A DNA stretch of 7,109 nucleotides from Campylobacteraceae bacterium (GTDB taxonomy: Bacteria; Campylobacterota; Campylobacteria; Campylobacterales; Sulfurovaceae): positions 1 to 7,109 of the forward strand of contig JALWMN010000055.1 in NCBI GenBank assembly GCA_027083895.1, in the 5' to 3' direction. Position 1 is the first letter of the stretch. The number at the start of each line of letters is the position of its first letter. A model generated the notes under the pieces. The model was not told the DNA's origin. It saw only the letters and a program-made list of their open reading frames with translations, and ran no database searches. Of the stretch, positions 1 to 5,057 are shown in pieces. The position numbers and the translations under genes were made by a program.

Positions 1-192
1 GTCTATAAATCTGCAAAGATAAAATACCAAAACGGAATGATAGATATAATTGCATATCTTGATGCCCTAAGCAAAAAGACAATAAACCAAGCACTTTATA
101 AAAAAGCACTAAACGATTATGAAATTGCAAAAGCAAATTACTACTTTTTTAGTGGAATGGATTATAAAAGTGTGATTGCAAAGATAAGGTAG
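1..192 (+). CDS. TolC-family outer-membrane efflux/secretion protein, C-terminal fragment
   Basis: Frame 1 is open from the window edge to a TAG at 190-192 and gives 63 residues. Seen: a helical, Ala/Lys/Tyr-rich pattern with NGMIDIIAYLDALSKK, followed by a helix of the form ALYKKALNDYEIAKANYYFFSG. This matches the last repeat of TolC-family channels, where a G-x-(I/S)-D-(Y/I)-L-x-x-L-D-A turn leads into a final periplasmic helix of the form dY..A...L....G. Members of the family are trimeric outer-membrane ducts for RND or ABC pumps and type 1 secretion. The substrate cannot be inferred because the partner genes lie outside the window. The fragment ends 39 bp before the MBL-fold gene on the same strand, so co-transcription is possible, although a -10 candidate lies in the gap. 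The family call rests on pattern only. Confidence 0.68.
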   Translation, partial: VYKSAKIKYQNGMIDIIAYLDALSKKTINQALYKKALNDYEIAKANYYFFSGMDYKSVIAKIR

Positions 193-195
193 TTA

Positions 196-204
196 TGATA
201 AAAT
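196..204 (+). promoter_or_regulatory. Candidate extended -10 promoter element before the MBL-fold gene
   Basis: TGATAAAAT (TG, one base, then TAAAAT) lies in the short AT-rich gap and would start transcription near 211, about 20 nt before the ATG at 232. No -35 box is evident. Campylobacterota sigma-70 promoters often lack a conserved -35, so this is compatible, but AT-rich DNA produces such matches by chance. Confidence 0.35.
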
Positions 205-231
205 ATAAGAAAAAATAATATTTGAGTATAA

Positions 232-1152
232 ATGAAAAAATTGATTATTGCAACACTTTTTGCTGGAAGTAGCCTTTTTGCTGGGATCTACAATTTAAAG
301 TCTGTAAAGATTACTAAAGATATAACTTGTGTTATTGGCGATTTTAATCCACCTAAAAAGTCTAATAACGGTTTTGTATCGAATATGTGTTTCGTAGATA
401 TGGGCGATAGCTTGGTGGTTTTAGATGCTGGACCAACTTATAAATTTGCTAAAGAGTTTTATGCACTTATGCAAAAAGAGTACCCTAAAAAGAGGGTATC
501 GAGTGTTGTTTTAACAAACTATCATGACGATAGAGTGCAAGGGGCTAGTTTCTTTAAAGAGCTAGGTGCTAAGATAGTAGGGCATAAAACGATAAATGAC
601 GATATAAAGAAGAACCCAGGTAAGTTTGAGAGAATGAAGCAAATACTACCAAAAGATATACTAGAGGGGACAAAAGTTATACCTGCCGATATTTTAGTAG
701 AAGATGGCTATAAAATTAAAGGCTCTAAAAAGACGCTTACTATTTTAAAGCCAAGCAAAGTAAGTGAAGAGCGAAGCGATATAGCGGTATATAGCCCTGA
801 TGATAGTTTTGTTTTTGCAGGGAATATGGTATTTAACGGCAGAATGTTAAATTACACAAAGCACTCGAGCGTAGATGGTTGGATAGAGGCACTAGAGAAG
901 ATTGCTAAGTTAAATGCGAAGTATGTTTTGGGTGGACACGGTGCAGAGTATGATAAAGAGTCTTATAAGCCATCGCTAGAGTACTTAAAGGTCCTAAGAG
1001 ATACAGTAAAAAAAGAGCATAAAAAGGGAACAGAGGCGATTGATATTAAGCTTCCAGAGACAACTTTTGAGAAAGAGAATATCCCCTATTTTAAGCAGTT
1101 AAACTATAACAACATTAGTAACTATTATGATCAATTGGAATGGGTAGAGTAA
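232..1152 (+). CDS. Exported metallo-beta-lactamase-fold protein with a degenerate metal site
   Basis: The product is 306 aa. A Sec signal peptide is visible (KK, hydrophobic core, SLFA/G with cleavage near residue 17), so it should be periplasmic. The fold is recognisable: NNGFVSN plus VVLDAGPTY (about 45-70) forms the first beta strands, TNYHDDRVQG (95-104) sits where family enzymes carry T-H-x-H-x-D-H-x-x-G, FAGNMVFNGR (195-204) sits where GD(L/M)VF is expected, and LGGHG (233-237) is the final His motif. It resembles the SoxH/quinoprotein-relay-like periplasmic MBL branch. What is odd: the first His is Asn96, the third is Arg101, the usual AHT segment reads SEER (178-181), and the bridging Asp is Asn198. 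Only His98, Asp100 and His236 remain. It may be a non-catalytic or altered-metal paralogue. The substrate is unknown. The ribosome-binding site is weak (only a GAG near 224-226). The start is supported by the signal peptide. The stop overlaps a downstream ATG (TAATG). Confidence 0.85.
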   Translation: MKKLIIATLFAGSSLFAGIYNLKSVKITKDITCVIGDFNPPKKSNNGFVSNMCFVDMGDSLVVLDAGPTYKFAKEFYALMQKEYPKKRVSSVVLTNYHDDRVQGASFFKELGAKIVGHKTINDDIKKNPGKFERMKQILPKDILEGTKVIPADILVEDGYKIKGSKKTLTILKPSKVSEERSDIAVYSPDDSFVFAGNMVFNGRMLNYTKHSSVDGWIEALEKIAKLNAKYVLGGHGAEYDKESYKPSLEYLKVLRDTVKKEHKKGTEAIDIKLPETTFEKENIPYFKQLNYNNISNYYDQLEWVE

Positions 1153-1248
1153 TGGCAAAGATATTTGAATTTGGAGAAAAGATAGAAAGGTATGACTTTA
1201 AAGTTAGATAAGAGCATGAAGGCAAAGTTTGCAGATTTAATGAAGTAA
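1152..1248 (+). pseudogene. Possible gene remnant (two micro-ORFs) coupled to the MBL gene
   Basis: An ATG at 1152-1154 overlaps the MBL stop as TAATG, the usual arrangement for a translationally coupled gene, but the frame closes at 1209-1211 after 19 codons (MAKIFEFGEKIERYDFKVR). A second frame opens at 1192 and ends at 1246-1248 (MTLKLDKSMKAKFADLMK). The first peptide resembles, from memory, the N-terminus of DUF4395 membrane proteins that occur in Campylobacterota (a start like xKIFxFGExxxxYxxxV). This is weak recall, not an alignment. One reading is that a once-coupled gene was cut down by deletion or frameshift. The alternative is a genuine leader-like small peptide, or chance. No other gene is seen between 1153 and 1295. 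Confidence 0.25.
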
Positions 1249-1262
1249 ATTGTTTATGTATT

Positions 1263-1287
1263 AATGTGCAGTGAGGTACCGCACATT
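1263..1287. terminator. Hairpin between the convergent MBL and protease genes
   Basis: AATGTGC (1263-1269) is the perfect reverse complement of GCACATT (1281-1287). Allowing one mismatch (1270/1280), GT (1271-1272) also pairs with AC (1278-1279), leaving a five-base loop. It lies 8 bp beyond the protease stop codon and after the MBL gene, where a bidirectional terminator would be expected. Neither strand has a good U-run after the stem, so intrinsic termination is uncertain. Confidence 0.35.
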
Positions 1288-1295
1288 ACGCTAGG

Positions 1296-3260
1296 CTAAA
1301 AGAGACCGCCAAAGAAGCCTCCGAAGAATCCTCCAAAGAAACCGCCTTTATTGCCCTCTTCCTCTTTCTCTTGAACGGTAACGGTTACTGTTGCAGTCGC
1401 GGTGCCACCATTACCATCTGTAACGGTGTAGGTAAAGCTATCTGTACCACTAAAGCCGCTCTTAGGTGTATATTTTACTTTTCCATTTTGGATTTTTGCA
1501 GTTCCATGTGAAGGGCTGCTTAGAGATTGGATAGTAAGTGCATCGCCGTCACTGTCACTGTCGTTTTGTAAAACATCGATAGTAACAGAGGTTTCATACT
1601 CTGTTGTAGCAGTGTCATCTTTTGCCTGCGGTGCATGGTTGCTGCTCTTTTCTACAGTAACTTCTACCGTAGCACTCGCTTTACCGCCGTTGCCGTCGCT
1701 TATTGTGTATTGGAAGCTATCTTTTCCGCTAAATCCATTTGCTGGAGTGTACTCTATTTTTCCATTGCGGATTACTGCACTTCCATGCTTAGGATTTGTA
1801 AGAGACTCAAGAGTTAAAGTATCGCCGTCGCTGTCGCTATCGTTTGCGAGTACATCGATTATTACTTTTGTCTCATATTGGGTAGTTGCACTATCATCAT
1901 TAGCAACTGGAGGTCTATTTGGGTTGGTATCCTCTGCTAAAGCTTTTATGGCTTTATAGGTGTTTACGCGTCCATTTGTAGAGACTTTATTTGTAAGTGT
2001 ACTTTTAGTATCTACACTCTTTTTAATTGCATCGATTCTCTCATCTACACTTGCACTTGGGTTTATAGATGCCAAAAGTGCAATTGTTCCGGTTACTTGA
2101 GGGGTTGCCATTGAGGTTCCTTGCATATATGCATAGCCATTATCTGGGTAGGTACTAAGAATATTGGTTCCCGGGGCTGCAACTTCTACTGTTTTCTTTC
2201 CATAGTTTGAAAAGCCAGCTAGATTATCGTTTTGGTCGCTTGCAGCAACGGTTATAATATTGCTTGCATCATAAGATGCAGGGTAGATTGGGTCATTATC
2301 AATATTTTTACCATTATTCCCTGCTGCAGCACAAAATACAACACCCTTTTCTCCAAGTTTTTGAATAGCTTGATCCATAGTATCGCCGTTGCTACCGCCA
2401 CCTCCACCATAGCTTGCGTTGATTGCAACAACATTTACTCCATTATCGATCTGCTTACTAATATAATCTAAGCCTTCTAAAATATCGCTATTGTAGCCAT
2501 ACCCATTTGGACGGAAAACTTTTATTGCCATTATCTGAACATTTTGAGCAACTCCGCTTATACCTTCGCTATTGTCTCCGACTGCTCCTATTATTCCGGC
2601 AACATGGGTACCATGGTAGTGACCATTCTCATCGTATGGGGTGTCTGGCATTGGATTATTATCGTTATTTCCATCATTATCGCCTGCAAAGTCGTATCCA
2701 TGGTATCTATTGCCACTCCACATATTGTCTGCTAAATCATTGTGAGTATAATCTACGCCTGTATCGAGTACCGCAACCACAACATCGTGTTTACCTTTTT
2801 CTAACTGCCACGCCTCTGCTACATCCATATCGGCATCTTTTGTGCCACTTGTATTGTTTACACTTTGTCCATTGTTTTCGATTGCCCAAAGTTTAGAGTA
2901 GTATTCATCATTGCTCTTAAAAGCTCTGTTTGCATAGTTTTTCTCGACGCTTTCTATAAATGGAAGAGCCTTTAAAAGTTTTTTAATCTCAGTAAAACTC
3001 TTACTTGGAACCTTAATATGCATTGCATCTATAAGAGAGTACTCATGATATGTAAATGAGCCTAAAACTCTTTTGAGAGTCTCGATAGCATTTGCAATAT
3101 TTGTCCCTTTTTTAAAAGAGATAATCGCTTCATGTTTCGCAAAAACTGCTTTACTTTTTGCATCAATATTGCTTTTAATACCTGAAAGATTAAATGCATT
3201 TGCACCATTTGTGGTTAATAGTGTCGCTGCAATAAGAGATAGTAGTATCTTCTTTCTCAT
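1296..3260 (-). CDS. Secreted subtilisin-like serine protease (S8) with two cadherin/VCBS-like domains
   Basis: The product is 654 aa. Order of parts: Sec signal peptide (1-22, cleavage after GANA); an inhibitor-type propeptide (about 42-113, with AIISFKKG and ESVEKNYANRAF) that would act as chaperone and inhibitor and be cut off; the S8 catalytic domain (about 120-442); two 93-residue-spaced beta domains (about 451-537 and 544-630); an acidic linker (EKEEEGNK); and a GGFF-repeat tail (639-654). The catalytic triad is complete: Asp166 in AVLDTG, His216 in HGTHVAG, Ser383 in GTSMATP, with Asn315 in AAGNN as the oxyanion residue. It should therefore be an active endopeptidase outside the cytoplasm. 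The DSDSDGD loops in both C-terminal domains are likely calcium sites. A ribosome-binding site, AAGGAG, lies 8 nt upstream of the ATG (minus strand, 3269-3274). The gene follows the lytic transglycosylase gene on the same strand after 116 bp and has its own likely promoter. The substrate is unknown; nutrient acquisition or processing of surface proteins is plausible. Confidence 0.95.
   Translation of the reverse strand: MRKKILLSLIAATLLTTNGANAFNLSGIKSNIDAKSKAVFAKHEAIISFKKGTNIANAIETLKRVLGSFTYHEYSLIDAMHIKVPSKSFTEIKKLLKALPFIESVEKNYANRAFKSNDEYYSKLWAIENNGQSVNNTSGTKDADMDVAEAWQLEKGKHDVVVAVLDTGVDYTHNDLADNMWSGNRYHGYDFAGDNDGNNDNNPMPDTPYDENGHYHGTHVAGIIGAVGDNSEGISGVAQNVQIMAIKVFRPNGYGYNSDILEGLDYISKQIDNGVNVVAINASYGGGGGSNGDTMDQAIQKLGEKGVVFCAAAGNNGKNIDNDPIYPASYDASNIITVAASDQNDNLAGFSNYGKKTVEVAAPGTNILSTYPDNGYAYMQGTSMATPQVTGTIALLASINPSASVDERIDAIKKSVDTKSTLTNKVSTNGRVNTYKAIKALAEDTNPNRPPVANDDSATTQYETKVIIDVLANDSDSDGDTLTLESLTNPKHGSAVIRNGKIEYTPANGFSGKDSFQYTISDGNGGKASATVEVTVEKSSNHAPQAKDDTATTEYETSVTIDVLQNDSDSDGDALTIQSLSSPSHGTAKIQNGKVKYTPKSGFSGTDSFTYTVTDGNGGTATATVTVTVQEKEEEGNKGGFFGGFFGGFFGGLF
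1299..1346 (-). repeat. Four-unit GGFF tail repeat at the protease C-terminus
   Basis: The last 16 residues read GGFFGGFFGGFFGGLF, followed directly by the stop. The four 12-nt units use different synonymous codons (GGC GGT TTC TTT, GGA GGA TTC TTC, GGA GGC TTC TTT, GGC GGT CTC TTT). This suggests an older repeat kept at the protein level rather than a fresh DNA slippage product. The function is unknown. Confidence 0.85.
1371..1910 (-). repeat. Tandem pair of cadherin/VCBS-like domains encoded with a 279-nt period
   Basis: Protein residues about 451-537 and 544-630 are two copies of one domain. Each begins with a P-x-A-x-D-D-x-A-T-T core, contains IDVL-x-NDSDSDGD, an HG turn, a YTP-x-x-GFSG-x-DSF segment and a DGNGG turn, and ends with V-x-V-T-V. 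By hand count about 59 of 86 aligned residues are identical. Such domains (Big_9/cadherin-like/VCBS classes) are common in large secreted and adhesive bacterial proteins and often bind calcium. Here they probably act as spacer or substrate/surface-binding modules. Confidence 0.85.
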
Positions 3261-3304
3261 TAAAAAAACTCCTTGAAAAATTTATATTAATAACTGTGAT
3301 AGGA

Positions 3305-3310
3305 ATTATA
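3305..3310 (-). promoter_or_regulatory. -10 box for the subtilisin-like protease gene
   Basis: On the minus strand the sequence reads TATAAT, a perfect sigma-70 -10 element, in the 116-bp gap (3261-3376) between the transglycosylase and protease genes. Transcription would start near 3298, giving a leader of about 38 nt that contains the AAGGAG ribosome-binding site at 3269-3274. No clear -35 is seen at the expected spacing. The rest of the gap is AT-rich, without another recognisable element. Confidence 0.55.
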
Positions 3311-3376
3311 CAAAATAGTTATGGGTAGTGATAAAAATATTTCAGTTTGTAATTTTAGTTGATAAAATGGTAAATT

Positions 3377-4327
3377 TTACTGCTTCATCGCTTTTGCATA
3401 GAGTGCAATAGAGATGGCATACTGTTTGCTAGCGTTGTATTTAGTGATGACTCGGTAGTTTTGATCGCCTAGATAGATATCGTAAGAGTTGCCATCTCTA
3501 AGGCGTATAAAATAGGCTCCACCCCTCCACCAACTTGGTGGCATAATTCCAAAGTTTACTAATGTATTGTAGTTGTAGTAGCTTCGATAGCCACTCCTTA
3601 GATTCAAGAAACTACTACCTATAACTTTTGGTTTAGCAATTGTGGCACGGTGGTTGCTCCATCCATTATGGTGTAGAAACTTAGCAATAGAGCCGATACA
3701 GTCTGCCATAGAGTTTGGATCTTTGATACCATCGCCATCAAGATCGACTCCATATTTTAAGTAGATAGAGGGGACTTGCTGTACACAGCCCATTGCTCCA
3801 GCAAAAGAGCCTCGAAGATTGAGAACATTTAAGTGTTCTCGTCTTGCTAAAAGAAGTACTTTTGTAAGCTGCTCTTTAAAGAAACGTTGCTTACGGTTTG
3901 GATTAAAAGCTAAGGTTACAAGCACATCCCAGACGCTATACTCCCCACCAAAGAGTCCAAATTTGCTCTCTACACGAATAAAGGCAGTTATTATCTCTCT
4001 ATCTATGCCATATCTTCTTTTGGCTTCCTGTAGATATGGGGCATATTTTTGCATAAAATTCTTTCCAAGTTCAATACTCTCTGGAATTAATATTTTGCTT
4101 TTGTAGCGGTGCCACGAGTAGTCGGTTGCATGTTTTAATTTACCATTATATCTATCTAAAACATCTTGTCTGTGATGGGCTTGTTTAAGGAGGTCTTTTA
4201 AGTAATTTTTACTAAAACCGTACCGTTTATGCATTTTATAAATAAATTTTTTACCAGCAGATGTTTGGGAGTAGTCGATACTATAGAGCATAAGAGGAGT
4301 CATAAGTAGTATTAGTAGATATTTCAT
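3377..4327 (-). CDS. mltB: Exported MltB-type lytic murein transglycosylase
   Basis: The product is 316 aa. It starts with a short signal peptide (MKYLLILLMTPLMLYS) with no lipobox Cys, so it is probably soluble or membrane-tethered in the periplasm rather than a lipoprotein as in E. coli MltB. The SLT_2/MltB domain covers about 70-230. ITAFIRVESKFG carries the expected catalytic Glu120. VLVTLAFNPNRKQRFF matches the LaTLsFnyPrRaeyF segment, and LNLRGSFAGAMG (169-180) matches the family signature LNLKGSFAGAMG. DLDGDGIKDP (195-204) resembles the calcium-binding EF-hand of Slt35. The enzyme would cleave the MurNAc-GlcNAc bond with formation of 1,6-anhydroMurNAc, for wall remodelling. Oddity: GYGQFMPS is replaced by GCVQQVPS (180-187). 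The gene diverges from pal, another wall-associated function. The start is supported by the signal peptide and by AAAGAG 6 nt upstream. The gene symbol indicates family, not proven orthology. Confidence 0.88.
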   Translation of the reverse strand: MKYLLILLMTPLMLYSIDYSQTSAGKKFIYKMHKRYGFSKNYLKDLLKQAHHRQDVLDRYNGKLKHATDYSWHRYKSKILIPESIELGKNFMQKYAPYLQEAKRRYGIDREIITAFIRVESKFGLFGGEYSVWDVLVTLAFNPNRKQRFFKEQLTKVLLLARREHLNVLNLRGSFAGAMGCVQQVPSIYLKYGVDLDGDGIKDPNSMADCIGSIAKFLHHNGWSNHRATIAKPKVIGSSFLNLRSGYRSYYNYNTLVNFGIMPPSWWRGGAYFIRLRDGNSYDIYLGDQNYRVITKYNASKQYAISIALYAKAMKQ

Positions 4328-4352
4328 GGCAAACTCTTTAATTTTTTGTGTA

Positions 4353-4380
4353 AGTATAGCAGAAAAATTATATTTGTTAA
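4353..4380 (-). promoter_or_regulatory. Sigma-70 promoter for the lytic transglycosylase gene
   Basis: Reading the minus strand, TTAACA (4375-4380) is followed by a 16-bp spacer and TATACT (4353-4358), preceded by TGC to form an extended -10 (TGCTATACT). Five of six -35 bases and five of six -10 bases match consensus. The predicted start is near 4346, about 20 nt before the ATG. A second minus-strand TATAAT at 4367-4372 is an alternative. Confidence 0.55.
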
Positions 4381-4391
4381 TATTTTAATGA

Positions 4392-4397
4392 TATAAT
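4392..4397 (+). promoter_or_regulatory. -10 box for pal
   Basis: A perfect TATAAT lies 27 bp before the pal start codon, predicting a start near 4404 and a leader of about 20 nt. No good -35 is present. The element sits about 12 bp from the -35 of the divergent transglycosylase promoter, so the two promoters are almost back to back. Confidence 0.6.
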
Positions 4398-4413
4398 TAA
4401 CCAAGATAATCCC

Positions 4414-4419
4414 GAGGAG
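4414..4419 (+). promoter_or_regulatory. Ribosome-binding site of pal
   Basis: GAGGAG ends 5 nt before the ATG at 4425. It is strong and fixes the start codon, in agreement with the signal peptide that begins there. Confidence 0.75.
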
Positions 4420-4424
4420 AGTAC

Positions 4425-5015
4425 ATGAAGAGAAAACTTTTACATATTACAGTTGTGGGTGCAGCATTGATTTTGGCTGGATGTTCAAAAAAGATGCCAG
4501 TTGCCTTGCCAGCTACCCCATCTACTACTGTACCAACAGATAGTGGTGCACTCAATGGAAGTGTAGTACCAGGTACAGATATCAATACAGCTGGAGGGAG
4601 TGTACAAAGTGGTAAAGATCACTTCCAAGCTGGAAAGGTGAACTCTAAAGGAAAATATTTAGGAAGCGATGGTTTAAGCAAGAGTGGATTTAAGCTTCTC
4701 TATTTTGCAAGTGACTCTTATAGCTTAGATGCTGATCAAGTTAGTAGATTGATGAGTGATCTCCCTAAGATTAAAGAGGCTGTTGCAAATGGAAAAATTC
4801 TCTTAGAGGGGAATTGTGATGAGTTTGGTACAGATGAGTATAACTATGCTTTAGGATTAAAACGTGCAAAGGCAGTAAAATCGCTTTTAGTTAGCTCTGG
4901 AGTAGATGCCTCTAAGATTGATACAGTCAGTTATGGTGAGAGTAACCCAACTTGTACAATCGATGCACCAGCTTGCCATGCAAAGAATCGTAGAGTAGAG
5001 ATAAATAAACTCTAA
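4425..5015 (+). CDS. pal: Peptidoglycan-associated lipoprotein Pal (OmpA-C domain)
   Basis: The product is 196 aa. A lipoprotein signal peptide ends in LAGC, so Cys20 should be lipidated and the protein anchored in the outer membrane. A flexible Thr/Ser/Gly-rich linker (about 25-85) precedes the OmpA-like peptidoglycan-binding domain (about 88-196). LLEGNCDEFGTDEYNYALGLKRAKAV is the family signature; Asp132 and Arg147 have the 15-residue spacing of the pair that binds the diaminopimelate of peptidoglycan. The end (NPTC...ACHAKNRRVEI) has two Cys (177 and 184), as in Helicobacter Pal, and could form a disulphide; a further Cys131 lies in the binding loop. In the Tol-Pal system Pal links outer membrane to wall and helps constriction at division. 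No tolB precedes it here; the left neighbour is a divergent wall hydrolase and the right neighbour is ksgA, so pal is apparently separated from a tol operon. A weak hairpin overlaps the stop. Confidence 0.9.
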   Translation: MKRKLLHITVVGAALILAGCSKKMPVALPATPSTTVPTDSGALNGSVVPGTDINTAGGSVQSGKDHFQAGKVNSKGKYLGSDGLSKSGFKLLYFASDSYSLDADQVSRLMSDLPKIKEAVANGKILLEGNCDEFGTDEYNYALGLKRAKAVKSLLVSSGVDASKIDTVSYGESNPTCTIDAPACHAKNRRVEINKL

Positions 5016-5022
5016 TCTCTAC
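4995..5022 (+). terminator. Weak hairpin at the end of pal
   Basis: GTAGAGAT (4995-5002) and ATCTCTAC (5015-5022) form a perfect 8-bp stem with a 12-nt loop that contains the pal stop codon. The bases that follow are pyrimidine-rich (CTTTAGCCTCTTT) but not a clean U-run. An alternative stem pairs TAGAGT (4991-4996) with ACTCTA (5009-5014). It could be a leaky terminator allowing read-through into ksgA. Confidence 0.3.
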
Positions 5023-5057
5023 CTTTAGCCTCTTTATATTAAGCTTTTTAGTGTAAA

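Noticed and set aside
232..1152. Reading the MBL-fold gene as a beta-lactamase resistance gene
   Set aside because: Key zinc ligands are missing and the segment order resembles periplasmic SoxH-like MBL proteins, not class B beta-lactamases.
1299..1346. Short 12-nt repeats as a CRISPR, phase-variable slippage tract or attachment site
   Set aside because: There are only four units with differing codons, all in frame inside a coding region. No spacers are present, and units of 12 nt would not shift the frame.
1612..2896. Plus-strand open frames of 60 to 129 codons within the protease region
   Set aside because: They lie antisense to a complete S8 protease with an intact catalytic triad, show no protein-like domains and have odd composition (for example Tyr/His/Leu-rich). 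They are mirror frames of the real gene.
3363..3379. AT-only palindrome TAAAAT/ATTTTA at the transglycosylase stop as a terminator
   Set aside because: Six A-T pairs without GC or a U-run are too weak, and such palindromes are expected by chance in AT-rich DNA.
3819..4106. Plus-strand open frame of 95 codons opposite the transglycosylase
   Set aside because: It is antisense to the conserved MltB core, with no ribosome-binding site or recognisable domain.
4397..4585. Minus-strand 62-codon frame over the pal start
   Set aside because: It runs across the pal promoter and signal peptide; pal has a strong ribosome-binding site and a lipobox, and the antisense frame has no support.
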